Assembly: GCA_947588805.1 (NCBI GenBank)
Contig: CANPYR010000001.1
Span: forward strand, 1-64,000
Length of the DNA: 64,000 bases
Direction of reading: 5' to 3'
Origin: an uncultured Clostridia bacterium
GTDB lineage: Bacteria; Bacillota; Clostridia; Oscillospirales; Ruminococcaceae
Part shown: positions 39,604 to 49,646 of the stretch, one piece after another
How the letters are laid out: the number at the start of each line of letters is the position of its first letter
Numbering within the stretch: the stretch's first letter is position 1
Notes under the pieces: model-generated
What the model was told of the DNA's origin: nothing
Databases searched by the model: none
The model's input: only the letters and a program-made list of their open reading frames with translations
Program-made: the position numbers and the translations under genes

Positions 39604-41855
39604 TACCACATCGAGAAGGTGTCGAGACTTCTTAAGGCTGAAGCCGAATAGTCGTCGGTCACATATGTCCCGTCCTCAAAGTTAAGAGTATATGTCGCAA
39701 ACCTCATCTGCAAACCGTTGCATCTCGCCAAAACATCTATCTGGACCGTTCCGGAGCCCTCAAGCTCAAGAGCGTAGCTCTGTCCCGCCCACGACGGGCC
39801 GTTAAGGTTAAACTGCGGAACTAAAAGATCGTAGTTATCGTCAGAACGGCAGACAGTAATCAGATAAGTGTTTGCGGCGCTGCTCGGGATATCTATAAGA
39901 AGCGTGAGCTTTTTAACGCTCCCGTCGCCCTGGGTATTTGTCTCGGGCTCGTTGAATTCCGGCTCGTTGGGATTCTGCGGCGGGATATACCAATCCTCTG
40001 GATCGGTCGGGTCGTAGAAGTCGGGGATATTGGGATCTACTATTATATCGTCCGGGACCTCTTCTATTTCTCCCGAGCCGTCGGATACATATATGGTTAT
40101 AGTAGTATCTCTTGATACCGACGAGCCGCCTTCGATATTCTGGCCTATTACTATATCCCTTTCCTCGTCGGAAGCTTCGTACTGTATCTTATACTGCAAA
40201 TAAGCGTCTGTGATCTCGTTTCTTGCGGTGACTACGTCCTTTCCTACCACATACGGAACTATAGTATCCTCGGTCGTAGGTCCTAAGGAAACGAAGAGTC
40301 TTACGGTCGTTCCCTCCTCGACCTGAGTTCCTTCGGCGGGGTCTGTCCCTATTACAAAGTCCGCCGCTATCTCGTCGCTGTCCATCATTACCGGGATATA
40401 GCTCAGGTTCTGCTGTTCAAGAGCGACGCTCGCCGAGGAGACGTGATAATTCTTAAGCCCCGGGATAGTTACCATTCTTACTCCCTTAGAGACCGTGACC
40501 TTAATCGAATCCCCGATCTTAACTATTCTTCCTTCGCCCTTTTCCTGGTATATTATCTGTCCGGCGGGATATTCGTTATTATATTCCTCCGTCGCGACAA
40601 GCTGGATATCGGGATATTTTGATCTTGCGTCGTAAAAGCTCAGACCCACAAGGTTCGGCATTTCATAGTCGTTATTTGAAGAAGCGGTGGTCTTGAACGC
40701 GCTTAAGATGACGTTAGCGACAAAGAGCGTGGCTACGATTATTACCGTCACCGTCACCGCCGCAAGAATAGGCAGCGCGTAATTATGCCTTACCTCTATC
40801 TCATCTTCGTCGTCCTCGTCCTCGATATAATACTCCGGTCCCGACGTAAGAACTACCTCGCGCCTTGACGGGATCTCTTTTTCCTTCTTAGGCTTTTTTT
40901 CCTTAGGCTTAGGCTTGATAGCCGATATCGCAGCCGCAAGCTTCTCTTTTGTCGGATTAGTCTCCCGCCCGTCGTGAGAATATCCGGAGTCGGAATCAAA
41001 ATACCCGAACGTTACGGACTGATCCTGCTTGAATGCTTCTATATCCCTTATCATCCCCGAAGCGGACTGATATCTCTTAGACGGCTCCTTTTCCATAGCG
41101 TGAAGAATGATTTCTTCAAGCCCGGGATAGATAGAGCTTACAAGCTCTGTCGGCGGGACCGGCTGGTCGTTCATATGCTTAAGCGCCACCGCAACCGGAG
41201 TATCTCCGTTAAAAGGCTTTCTTCCGGTCAGCATTTCATACATCATCACGCCTACGGAATATATATCCGATCTCTCGTCGGTCATTTTACCCGCCGCCTG
41301 CTCGGGAGAAACGTAGTGGACGGAGCCCATCGTCTTCTCGGAATCGGTGTTTTCGACCTCTCTTGAAAATCTCGCGATCCCGAAGTCCATCACCTTTATC
41401 GAACCGTCGGATAAAAGCATCACGTTCTGCGGCTTGATATCGCGGTGAACTATTCCCCTGTCGTGGGCGAGCTGCAGCGCGCGTAGGATCTGGATGGTGA
41501 AGTGAACGCAGTCCCGCCACTTAAGCATCCCCTGCTGCTCGATATATTCTTTGAGAGTTATTCCGTCGATGTACTCCATGACGATATACTGCATGCTGTT
41601 TTCATACCCGACGTCGTAGATCTTTACGATGTTCGGGTGCGAAAGGACCGCTATCGCCTTAGACTCGTTTCTGAAGCGCCTTACAAATTCCTCGTTTTCG
41701 GAAAACTCGCTTTTAAGGATCTTTACCGCGACGGTCCTTGACTCCATAATATCGATCCCCTTATAGACGTTAGCCATACCGCCCACGCCGATAAGCTCGG
41801 TTATTTCGTATCTCCCATCGATCTTCAGACCTATATATCTGTCGAATGTTTCCAA
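39603..41855 (-). CDS. prkC: Ser/Thr protein kinase with PASTA domains
   Basis: A 750-residue PrkC-type kinase. Kinase domain residues about 10-275: Gly loop GVGGMANVYKG, Lys in VAVKIL, catalytic loop HRDIKPQN, DFG in DFGIAR. A basic linker, then a membrane helix (ILAAVTVTVIIVATLFV), three PASTA domains that bind muropeptides or lipid II, a Pro/Glu-rich linker and a C-terminal beta domain of about 100 residues, which is an extra compared with Bacillus PrkC. Roles are growth, wall homeostasis and spore germination. The start is TTG 41855, 8 bp after AAGGAGG. Confidence 0.95.
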   Translation of the reverse strand: METFDRYIGLKIDGRYEITELIGVGGMANVYKGIDIMESRTVAVKILKSEFSENEEFVRRFRNESKAIAVLSHPNIVKIYDVGYENSMQYIVMEYIDGITLKEYIEQQGMLKWRDCVHFTIQILRALQLAHDRGIVHRDIKPQNVMLLSDGSIKVMDFGIARFSREVENTDSEKTMGSVHYVSPEQAAGKMTDERSDIYSVGVMMYEMLTGRKPFNGDTPVAVALKHMNDQPVPPTELVSSIYPGLEEIILHAMEKEPSKRYQSASGMIRDIEAFKQDQSVTFGYFDSDSGYSHDGRETNPTKEKLAAAISAIKPKPKEKKPKKEKEIPSRREVVLTSGPEYYIEDEDDEDEIEVRHNYALPILAAVTVTVIIVATLFVANVILSAFKTTASSNNDYEMPNLVGLSFYDARSKYPDIQLVATEEYNNEYPAGQIIYQEKGEGRIVKIGDSIKVTVSKGVRMVTIPGLKNYHVSSASVALEQQNLSYIPVMMDSDEIAADFVIGTDPAEGTQVEEGTTVRLFVSLGPTTEDTIVPYVVGKDVVTARNEITDAYLQYKIQYEASDEERDIVIGQNIEGGSSVSRDTTITIYVSDGSGEIEEVPDDIIVDPNIPDFYDPTDPEDWYIPPQNPNEPEFNEPETNTQGDGSVKKLTLLIDIPSSAANTYLITVCRSDDNYDLLVPQFNLNGPSWAGQSYALELEGSGTVQIDVLARCNGLQMRFATYTLNFEDGTYVTDDYSASALRSLDTFSMW

Positions 41856-41872
41856 AATATAAAACCTCCTTC

Positions 41873-42601
41873 TTAAAGCGAAATTATCGCCACGGTTATA
41901 TTATCCTTACCGCCCTTGCCGTTCGCATAGCCGATAAGCTCTGCGGCGGCGGATTCCGGGGCCGTCTTGTAAGCTTTTGCATATATCAGCTCGTCGGGAC
42001 AGTAGTTTGTAAGCCCGTCGGTGCAGATAAGGACCGAATCGCCTTTTTCGGCTGTCAGCTCGAAATAATCCGCTTCGACTCTTTCCTCGACTCCCACCGC
42101 GCGGGTAATGACGTTTTTCATCCCACGGAGCCTAAGCTCCTCTTCGTCGACTATGCCGCGCTGCTTGAGAAGCTGCACCACGGTATGGTCGTTCGTTATC
42201 TGCCTTATGCCGGAAGCGCTTAAAAGATACGCTCTTGAATCCCCTACGCTCGCTATATGTATATCGGTACCCCGTATAAGCGCCGCGACGCAGGTGGTTC
42301 CCATTCCCGCATTCTCGGGCTCCTCGCGGCTTTTGGAATATACTATGGTATTCGCAGCGGAAACGGAGCTTATCAGGAGATTTTTAATGCTCTTAGGCTC
42401 CATATCCTCCCGGTAGCTTATAAATAACCGGTCATATATAGCGTTTATTGCTACCTCGCTCGCGATACCGCCGCCGTTAGTCCCGCCCATTCCGTCGCAG
42501 ACGATCGCCACAGCGGAGTTTTCCGAGATCTCGGATACCCTGTAACGGTCCTGATTTTCGGATCTCTGCTTGCCGATGTCCGTCTTAGCGGCTATTATCA
42601 A
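41873..42601 (-). CDS. stp: PP2C-type protein phosphatase
   Basis: A 242-residue metal-dependent Ser/Thr phosphatase that reverses PrkC phosphorylation. Motifs: KTDIGKQRSENQDRY, DGMGGTNGGGIAS, GDSRAYL and CTDGLTNYC hold the metal-binding Asp residues. It is followed by prkC after 17 bp. Start TTG 42601 with AAAGGGTGGTG 6 bp upstream. Confidence 0.95.
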   Translation of the reverse strand: MIIAAKTDIGKQRSENQDRYRVSEISENSAVAIVCDGMGGTNGGGIASEVAINAIYDRLFISYREDMEPKSIKNLLISSVSAANTIVYSKSREEPENAGMGTTCVAALIRGTDIHIASVGDSRAYLLSASGIRQITNDHTVVQLLKQRGIVDEEELRLRGMKNVITRAVGVEERVEADYFELTAEKGDSVLICTDGLTNYCPDELIYAKAYKTAPESAAAELIGYANGKGGKDNITVAIISL

Positions 42602-42661
42602 TTAAAACACCACCCTTTAGTTAATGAAAAAATATGTATATTCTGTAAAATTCGGTAATTT

Positions 42662-43714
42662 CTAAGTATTAGTATTTGTCCCATCCGCTTTTTCGTATTC
42701 CCTTCTCAGCTGTCCGCAGGCGGCGTTTATATCGCTTCCCAAGGTTCGCCTTACCGTCGCGTTCGCGCCCATACCGTTCAGGAGCTTGCAAAATCTCAGC
42801 GCGCTTTGTCTGTCGGAGCGGTAATTTCTCTCCGCTATCTTATTTACCGGGATAATATTTATATGCGACGGAGTCCCACGTAAAAGCTTAACAAGCGCAG
42901 CCGCATCCTCGCGGCTGTCGTTTTCGCCCTCTATCAGCGCGTACTCGAAGGATATCCTTCTTCCGGTCGCTTCAAAATAATCCCTGCACGCCTTCATCAG
43001 CTGATCTATATGAAATTTTCGGTTAATCGGCATAAGCTCGCTCCGTTTTTCGTCATAAGGGCTGTGGAGCGATATCGAAAGCGTAAGCCCGAAATTCAGC
43101 TTTGACAGCTCGTATATCTTATCAACAAGCCCGCAGGTCGAAAGACTTACATGCCTGAGACTGAGATTCGTCCCCTCCGGAGCTTCAAGAATTTTAAGAA
43201 ACTTTACCACGTTGTCGTAATTGTCAAGCGGCTCCCCTATCCCCATCAGAACTATGCTCGAAACCTTTCTTCCGGTCGCTCGCTCGGTTTCATAAAGCTG
43301 TCCTAAGATCTCGCAGGGCTCAAGATTTCTCTTAAATCCTGCAATAGTCGACGCGCAGAACCTGCACCCCATCCGGCAGCCCGCCTGAGTCGATACGCAG
43401 AGCGAATCTCCGTGCTCGTAGCTCATTAAAACCGTCTCGACGTGGTTTCCGTCATAAAGCTCGAAAAGAAGCTTCACCGTACCGTCCCGCTCAGACTTCA
43501 AGATCCTGACCGGCTTCGGCCTTCTGAACGTATAGAGCGTTCCTAACTTTTCTCTGAGCGAGGCCGGAACGTCGGTCATTTCTCCAAAATCAGTTACCCT
43601 CTTTACGTGCAGCCATTTATATATCTGCCCCGCGCGGAACGGCTTCTCTCCGAGAGCCGAAAGCTCGCTTCGCAGTTCGTCATAAGTAAGCGACAGGATA
43701 TCTATCGCGCTCAC
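42662..43714 (-). CDS. rlmN: 23S rRNA/tRNA adenine-C2 methyltransferase RlmN
   Basis: A 350-residue radical SAM enzyme methylating A2503 of 23S rRNA and A37 of some tRNAs. Radical SAM motif CRMGCRFC, LMGIGEPLDNYDNV, the Cys in LSTCGLVD, and the second catalytic Cys near the C-terminus (NAACGQLR). GTG 43714 overlaps the rsmB stop codon by 4 bp (GTGA). Length normal. Confidence 0.96.
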   Translation of the reverse strand: MSAIDILSLTYDELRSELSALGEKPFRAGQIYKWLHVKRVTDFGEMTDVPASLREKLGTLYTFRRPKPVRILKSERDGTVKLLFELYDGNHVETVLMSYEHGDSLCVSTQAGCRMGCRFCASTIAGFKRNLEPCEILGQLYETERATGRKVSSIVLMGIGEPLDNYDNVVKFLKILEAPEGTNLSLRHVSLSTCGLVDKIYELSKLNFGLTLSISLHSPYDEKRSELMPINRKFHIDQLMKACRDYFEATGRRISFEYALIEGENDSREDAAALVKLLRGTPSHINIIPVNKIAERNYRSDRQSALRFCKLLNGMGANATVRRTLGSDINAACGQLRREYEKADGTNTNT

Positions 43715-45024
43715 CGCTTTCTTCTGAATTTAGCTATGAAAAACCCGTCTCCCGGAGCTTCCCCGGGGAAAAGCGTTACCTTCCAATCTGTAAAGCTGTC
43801 AAGCTTTACAGGCTCGAAGTCCTGCCTTCTTCTCAAAAAATCCTCGGCTATAATGTCGTTTTCAGCTTTTCTGAGCGTGCAGGTCGAATATATAAGTATC
43901 CCGCCTGGCTTCAGATAGTCCGCGGAGGTATCCAATATTTCCTTTTGAACCTCAGGAAGCCCCTTTATTTCCTCCTCGGGACGGTATTTTATCTCCGGCT
44001 TTCGCCTTATCACACCGAGTCCCGAACATGGAACGTCAAGAAGAATTCTGTCGGCTTTAGGTATTGAACCGTTATGCCTTTTAGCGTCATTCGCCGAAGC
44101 CGTTATACAGTCTATCCCAAGCCTTTCGGCGCCGCTTTCTATCAGCTTTACGCGGTTTTTATGAAGATCGTACGCGTATATTTCAGCGCTGCCGCCGGCA
44201 ATTTCCGCAAGCGTAAACGCCTTCCCTCCCGGCGCGGAGCAAAGATCAAGAATCACTTCGCCCGGTCTTGGGTCAAGCTCGCGGCAGCATATCTGGCAAG
44301 AATAGTCCTGGATGTGAAAAAATCCATCTTTATACGATTTGAGCTCTTCAACCGAACCGCAGCCCTTTAACTCGTAGCAGCAGTCCGGGCCGCTGAGCTT
44401 CTCATAAGTAACTCCTTCCGAAGAAAGCTCGGAAAGGATCTCTTCCTCGGAGCGGTGTAAAGTATTAAGCCTTGCCACATTTGGAGCCGGGCCGAGACTG
44501 TTTTTAAGAATACTCAGAGCTCTGTTTTCGCCGTAGTCCTTCTCCCAGAGTCTGATTATCCACTCCGGGACGGAATATTTTATTTCAAGATCCTTATATT
44601 TATTTCCACACTCCGGAAGTCTGCTCCCGTCGCGTATAAAGCTTCTTAAAAGCGCGTTTACAAATCCCGCCGAGAACGGGTTTTTATTTTTAAGACCTAC
44701 GGCAAGCTTCACGCTCTCGTTTACCGCCGCGCTCTCTGGAACGGAATCCATATATAATATCTGATATATTCCCATTCTTAAGATCTGTCTCAGCTCGTCC
44801 CCGAGCCTGTCCGACGGGCGGGAGGAGTATTTTTTTATTACCGCGTCAAGAGTTATCCTTCTTTCGGTAACGCCGTAGTAAAGCGCTGAGACAAATCTTT
44901 TATCTATCGGACGAAGGGGATATTTTTTAAGCGCGGCGTCAAGCGCGATGTTTGAATATTCCTGTCCGCGCTCAGTGCCTACAAGAAGCTTCAGGCATAC
45001 CGCTCTCGGGCTTATTTCGCTCAT
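43711..45024 (-). CDS. rsmB: 16S rRNA m5C967 methyltransferase RsmB
   Basis: A 437-residue enzyme. Residues 1-140 are a NusB-like RNA-binding domain (ARAVCLKLLVG-type start, KRFVSALYYGV). The methyltransferase domain has CSAPGGKA and the two catalytic Cys in DVPCSGLG and YSTCTLRK. ATG 45024 overlaps the YugP stop codon (ATGA). Confidence 0.95.
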   Translation of the reverse strand: MSEISPRAVCLKLLVGTERGQEYSNIALDAALKKYPLRPIDKRFVSALYYGVTERRITLDAVIKKYSSRPSDRLGDELRQILRMGIYQILYMDSVPESAAVNESVKLAVGLKNKNPFSAGFVNALLRSFIRDGSRLPECGNKYKDLEIKYSVPEWIIRLWEKDYGENRALSILKNSLGPAPNVARLNTLHRSEEEILSELSSEGVTYEKLSGPDCCYELKGCGSVEELKSYKDGFFHIQDYSCQICCRELDPRPGEVILDLCSAPGGKAFTLAEIAGGSAEIYAYDLHKNRVKLIESGAERLGIDCITASANDAKRHNGSIPKADRILLDVPCSGLGVIRRKPEIKYRPEEEIKGLPEVQKEILDTSADYLKPGGILIYSTCTLRKAENDIIAEDFLRRRQDFEPVKLDSFTDWKVTLFPGEAPGDGFFIAKFRRKR

Positions 45025-45713
45025 TTGCGCCGCCTTGTTCCGCTCATCGCGATAAGAAGAAGTCTCAGAATCTGCGCAAGAGACGATATAAGCGCCGCCA
45101 CATATGTCAGAGCGGCAGCAGATAACACTTTTCTTGCATATGGGATCTCGTCTCCTTCAAGAATGAAGCTGTCCTCAAGAGTCTTAAGAGCTCTTGACGA
45201 AGCGTTGAATTCAACGGGAAGCGTTACCGCCTGAAAAACTGCTGTCGTAGAAAAGAGTATTACCCCTATCATCGCAAGGTTATAGCTTCCGAATATAAGT
45301 CCTACCGCGAATATTATCCAGCTCATGCTCGAGCCGATATTGGTTATAGGGATAAGCGCGGAGCGTATCGATATCGGAACGTATCCGGTCGCATGCTGCA
45401 CGGCGTGACCGCACTCGTGCGCCGCTACCCCTACCGCGGCGACAGATGTTGAAGAATAGGTCGCGTCGGAGAGAGATACTGTGTTTGTTTTCGGGTTATA
45501 ATTGTCTGTAAGGCTTCCCGCGATATGCGAGATCTTAGTATCGTAAAGTCCGTTCGCGTCAAGTATCCTCCTTGCGACTTCAGCGCCTGTCAGACCGCGC
45601 GAGTTCATGATTCCGGAATATTTTTTAAATGTCGAATTGACCTTCCACTGCGCGTAAAGTCCCAAAAGCAGCGCAGGGATAAGGATTATAAACGTCCAAT
45701 CGTAATAGTACAT
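45021..45713 (-). CDS. YugP-like membrane zinc metalloprotease
   Basis: A 230-residue membrane protein with the zinc motif HECGHAVQHATGY (about residues 99-111) and three to four helices. The family (YugP, DUF of Zn-peptidase type) is common in Firmicutes and its substrate is not known. It lies between fmt and rsmB, a clostridial insertion compared with Bacillus. ATG 45713 follows AAGGAGTGATTTT. Confidence 0.9.
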   Translation of the reverse strand: MYYYDWTFIILIPALLLGLYAQWKVNSTFKKYSGIMNSRGLTGAEVARRILDANGLYDTKISHIAGSLTDNYNPKTNTVSLSDATYSSTSVAAVGVAAHECGHAVQHATGYVPISIRSALIPITNIGSSMSWIIFAVGLIFGSYNLAMIGVILFSTTAVFQAVTLPVEFNASSRALKTLEDSFILEGDEIPYARKVLSAAALTYVAALISSLAQILRLLLIAMSGTRRRK

Positions 45714-45749
45714 AAAATCACTCCTTAAAGCGCCTTGGACTTTTTGACT

Positions 45750-46682
45750 TTATCCCGCTTCCATCACGTCGCTGCGGTTTACGCGTCTTCCGCGCAAAAA
45801 GTCCTCGGTCTTCATTCTTTTAGAGCCCTCGGCCTGTATTTCAAGTATCTTTACAGCTCCTTCGCCGCAGGCTATAATAAGCTCTTTTTCGTTTATTATC
45901 TCCCCCGGCTTTCCTAAAATTCCGTCCTCGCGCCAAACTGCCGCGCGGTAAAGCTTCAACCTTTTTCCGTTTAATATCGCAGTCGCGCATGGCCAGTCGG
46001 AAAGTCCGTTTATATGCGAATACACTTTTTTTGCAGATAAACCGAAATCCGTGGGGGACATATCCTTTGAAAGCATGGGCGCGGCCGAAGCTTCGGCTTC
46101 GTTCTGGGGCTTTGGAACGATCTCGGTAATATGTTCAAGCGTTTCGGCTAAAAGCTCCGCGCCGACATATGAAAGCCTGTCATAGTATTCCGCTGAGGTC
46201 TCGTTTTCATCCACCCCGACCTCTTTTTTTAATAGCATATCGCCGGTATCCATTCCCTCGGCCATAAGCATAGTAGTCACGCCGCCCGTCTTATCGCCGT
46301 TCAGCACGGTCCACTGTATCGGAGCCGCGCCTCGGTATTTCGGAAGAAGCGAGCCGTGAACGTTTATACAGCCGAATCTCGGGATCTTAAGTATCTCGGG
46401 CGGCAGAAGCTTTCCGTATGCGACTACGACTATGCAGTCGGGATGAAGAGCTTCTATTATTTCGGAATATCTTTCCGCTTCCTTTTTCAGCGACTGCGGC
46501 TGGTATACCGGGATATTCTCCTTTTCTGCAAGCTCCTTCACGGGCGGCGGCGTCAGCTTCATTCCCCTGCCCTTGGGTTTATCCGGCTGGGTGAAGACCG
46601 CGCCGACCTTATGTCCGCTTTCAAGAAGCTTTTCAAGAGTCGGGACCGCAAAATCCGGCGTTCCCATAAAAACTATGTTCAT
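45750..46682 (-). CDS. fmt: Methionyl-tRNA formyltransferase
   Basis: A 310-residue enzyme that formylates initiator Met-tRNA using 10-formyl-THF. N-terminal MNIVFMGTPDFAVPTLEKLL, folate-binding NVHGSLLPKYRGAAPIQWTVLNGD, and a C-terminal tRNA-binding domain. The length is normal. Between def and yugP; ATG 46682 follows GAGGTATTAG. Confidence 0.97.
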   Translation of the reverse strand: MNIVFMGTPDFAVPTLEKLLESGHKVGAVFTQPDKPKGRGMKLTPPPVKELAEKENIPVYQPQSLKKEAERYSEIIEALHPDCIVVVAYGKLLPPEILKIPRFGCINVHGSLLPKYRGAAPIQWTVLNGDKTGGVTTMLMAEGMDTGDMLLKKEVGVDENETSAEYYDRLSYVGAELLAETLEHITEIVPKPQNEAEASAAPMLSKDMSPTDFGLSAKKVYSHINGLSDWPCATAILNGKRLKLYRAAVWREDGILGKPGEIINEKELIIACGEGAVKILEIQAEGSKRMKTEDFLRGRRVNRSDVMEAG

Positions 46683-46714
46683 CTAATACCTCTTCGCGCC
46701 TTAAGCTTTAAAAA

Positions 46715-47191
46715 TTATTCCTGCTCCTTCGGCTCAAACGGCGCTTCTATATTGTCCGGAAGCACCCTTCCGTCAAGATGGTCGAGCTCGTGGCAAACCG
46801 CTCTTGCGAAAAGCTCCGAGACCTCCATCTCATAAAATTCGCCGTTTCTGTCCTGGGCGCGGAATTTTACCGTCTTGGGTCTCGTTACATACCCGTAAAG
46901 CTCCGGGAAGCTGAGACAGCCTTCGGTTCCGTACTGCGTCTCCTCGCTTCTTTCTATGATCTCGGGATTCACAAGCTCCACAAGCCCCGATCTGTCGGCG
47001 GAAACGTCGATAACTACCGCCCTGCGTATGATCCCTACCTGCGGCGCGGCAAGTCCGAGACCTTCGGCGTTATACATAGTATCCGCCATATCGTCAAGAA
47101 GCTGCGCGAGTCTTGCGTCAAATTTTTCTACCGGCTTGCAGTGCTTGTAAAGCACAGGATCGCCGTCGGTAACTATGTTTCTGAGTGCCAT
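46715..47191 (-). CDS. def: Peptide deformylase
   Basis: A 158-residue metal enzyme removing the formyl group from nascent proteins. The three motifs are GLGLAAPQVG, EGCLSFPE (metal-binding Cys) and the HELDH metal site. ATG 47191 follows GAAAGGAAATG. It pairs with fmt 32 bp downstream. Confidence 0.97.
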   Translation of the reverse strand: MALRNIVTDGDPVLYKHCKPVEKFDARLAQLLDDMADTMYNAEGLGLAAPQVGIIRRAVVIDVSADRSGLVELVNPEIIERSEETQYGTEGCLSFPELYGYVTRPKTVKFRAQDRNGEFYEMEVSELFARAVCHELDHLDGRVLPDNIEAPFEPKEQE

Positions 47192-47204
47192 TTTACATTT
47201 CCTT

Positions 47205-49646
47205 TCAGTTTATGCCGTCCGGATTGATATCGATAGCAATCCGGGTATTTGCAAACATCCTTCTCTTATATCCTTCAAGTATCAGAAGGTTCATGTATTC
47301 TCTGAACGCTTTGGTATTTTTGCATTTTAAAGTAAGACAGTAACGGTATCTGCGGTTCGCTCTTCCCTGTCCGGCCCTTGCGGGTCCCAAAACCCTTAAA
47401 GGAAGCTTTTCTTCGCGCTGCTTAAGGGACTGTCTCATAAGATCCAAAAAACCGTTCGCGCATCTTATCGCGTCTATTTCAAGCGCGGAGTAAAACGATA
47501 TGAGCATTATATCGCAAAACGGCGGGTATATAAGCTCCCTTCTTAACGCTATCTCCTGCTCGTAAAAGCCTTTGTAGTCCTGCTTTGAGGCGAGCTCTAT
47601 AACGTGATGATCCGGCAGGAAGGTCTGTATGTACGCCAGTCCCGGTTCCTTTCCTCTTCCTCCGCGCCCTATGACCTGAGTCAGCAGTGAAAAAGTCCTC
47701 TCGTAGCTTTTATAGCTACCCGCAAAAAGCGAGCTGTCAAGAGATATAACCCCGACAAGCGTTACCTTCGGAAAGTCAAGGCCCTTTGCAATCATCTGCG
47801 TCCCTATCATTATATCATACTTTCCGTCCTCAAAATCACGGAATTTTTCCTCGTACTGTATTCTTGACGAAGCGGTATCGGCGTCCATCCTTAAAATTCT
47901 TGCCTTGGGGAAAAATCTGTCAAGCTCCTCCTCTATAAACTGCGTTCCCGCGCCGGAAGTCCTGACTCGCGAGCCCTTGCACTGCGGGCATTTTCCGTCG
48001 AAGCTTACCGAATATCCGCACACATGGCACATAAGTCTTGAATTCTGCTTATGGTATGTAAGCGGGAGCAGACAGTTAGGACATTTTATCGCCCCGCGGC
48101 AGTTTTCGCATACGACGTATGTGTTATATCCTCGGCGGTTCAGAAGAAATATCGACTGATTCCCCTTTTCAAGATTCTCGTTCACCGCCCTGACAAGATC
48201 CTCGCAGAACATAGAACGGTTCCCCGCTTCCGCTTCTAAGGACATATCCGCGATCACTACCCGAGGAAGCGGCGAGGAATTAAATCTCTCGTTAAGCTCA
48301 AAAAGATGGAATCTGCCGCTTTTCGCGTAATAATAGGTCTCGAGCGACGGCGTCGCCGAAGCCATCAGAAGCACGCAGCTGTGATGGCCGCAGCGCTGTA
48401 TCGCCGCGTCGCGAGCGTGATATCTCGGAGAGCGGTCGGATTTATAGCTCCCTTCGCCCTCCTCGTCCATTATGATTATCCCGATATCCTTGAGCGGCGC
48501 GAAGACCGCGCTTCGGGTGCCGATAACTATCTTTGCCTTTCCGGTCTTTGCGCGCTTAAACTCGTCGAGTCTCTGACCTACCGACAGCGCGGAATGTATG
48601 ACCGCGACGGTATCTCCGAACGCGGCTTTGAATCTTCCGACGAGCTGCGGGGTAAGAGATATCTCCGGAACGAGCATTATCGCAGTTTTTCCGATTCCCG
48701 TTACATATTCTATAAGCTTTATGAAAACTGCGGTCTTGCCGCTTCCGGTCACTCCGTGAAGCAAAGCTCCCGCGGGCTTATTTTCATCTATCAGCGCTTT
48801 TATCCCTTCGTATACTCCGTACTGCTTATCGGAAAGAACTATCTCGTCGGCCCGAAGACCGCGCTCCTCGGTTTCGGGAGTCCTAAAGGTCTCGTACTTG
48901 TAAGAGCTGAGCATTTCCTTGTCGGCCATGCTTTTTATTACCGTTTTCGTCACGCCGACGTAATACATTATTTCCTTTAGAGAAGCGGCTCCGTTTTCGT
49001 CAAGAAACTGCTCTACAAGCTTCTGCCTGACGGTTTTCGCGTGTTCGGCTGTTCCGTCGAGCCATTTGTCCGAAAGCCTGTACATCGTCACAGTTTCGTC
49101 TCCGACTCGCCGCCTGATCTCGTCCTCGCGCTCTAAAAGTCCCTTATCCGCAAGAGATCTTAAGATCCCGATATCGGCAGTACCGGCTATTTCATCGAAG
49201 CTTTTTCGGTCGTTTGTCTCCAAAAGAGCGGAATACAGCTTTTCTTCATCCTCGGTAAGGCTTTCGGATTCCTCCGGCCTTTGGCTCGAAAGAACATATC
49301 TCTCGCTTACCGTTACCGAATACCCGGCCGGAACTACCGTTCTGAACGCTTCAAAATATGTGCAGAACGTAGTATCCTTGAGCCAGAATACCATATCGAG
49401 AGTCTCGCCGTCTATAAGCGGCTCGCGGTCGATGAGGGAAATGATAGGCTTTATCCCCTCTTCGTCCTCTCTGTCGTACAGACTTGCAATTACTCCGACC
49501 TGCCTGCGGTTTCCCCTTCCGAACGGAACGAGCACCCGAAGTCCCTCCATGGCAAGCGGAACGATCACCGACGGCACTCTGTATGTATACAGAGTATCGA
49601 AGCCGTAGGACGTTCCGGAGATGAAAACCTTCGCCGCGCGGATCAT
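47205..49646 (-). CDS. priA: Primosomal protein N' (PriA helicase)
   Basis: An 813-residue PriA that restarts stalled replication. N-terminal DNA-binding domain, Walker A GVTGSGKTAVF, zinc cysteines CENC, CPNC, CHVC and CPQC, and QVIGRGGRG helicase motif. The Walker B box reads DEEG where PriA proteins usually have DEEH; see the finding. It overlaps rpoZ by 4 bp (ATGA). Confidence 0.95.
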   Translation of the reverse strand: MIRAAKVFISGTSYGFDTLYTYRVPSVIVPLAMEGLRVLVPFGRGNRRQVGVIASLYDREDEEGIKPIISLIDREPLIDGETLDMVFWLKDTTFCTYFEAFRTVVPAGYSVTVSERYVLSSQRPEESESLTEDEEKLYSALLETNDRKSFDEIAGTADIGILRSLADKGLLEREDEIRRRVGDETVTMYRLSDKWLDGTAEHAKTVRQKLVEQFLDENGAASLKEIMYYVGVTKTVIKSMADKEMLSSYKYETFRTPETEERGLRADEIVLSDKQYGVYEGIKALIDENKPAGALLHGVTGSGKTAVFIKLIEYVTGIGKTAIMLVPEISLTPQLVGRFKAAFGDTVAVIHSALSVGQRLDEFKRAKTGKAKIVIGTRSAVFAPLKDIGIIIMDEEGEGSYKSDRSPRYHARDAAIQRCGHHSCVLLMASATPSLETYYYAKSGRFHLFELNERFNSSPLPRVVIADMSLEAEAGNRSMFCEDLVRAVNENLEKGNQSIFLLNRRGYNTYVVCENCRGAIKCPNCLLPLTYHKQNSRLMCHVCGYSVSFDGKCPQCKGSRVRTSGAGTQFIEEELDRFFPKARILRMDADTASSRIQYEEKFRDFEDGKYDIMIGTQMIAKGLDFPKVTLVGVISLDSSLFAGSYKSYERTFSLLTQVIGRGGRGKEPGLAYIQTFLPDHHVIELASKQDYKGFYEQEIALRRELIYPPFCDIMLISFYSALEIDAIRCANGFLDLMRQSLKQREEKLPLRVLGPARAGQGRANRRYRYCLTLKCKNTKAFREYMNLLILEGYKRRMFANTRIAIDINPDGIN

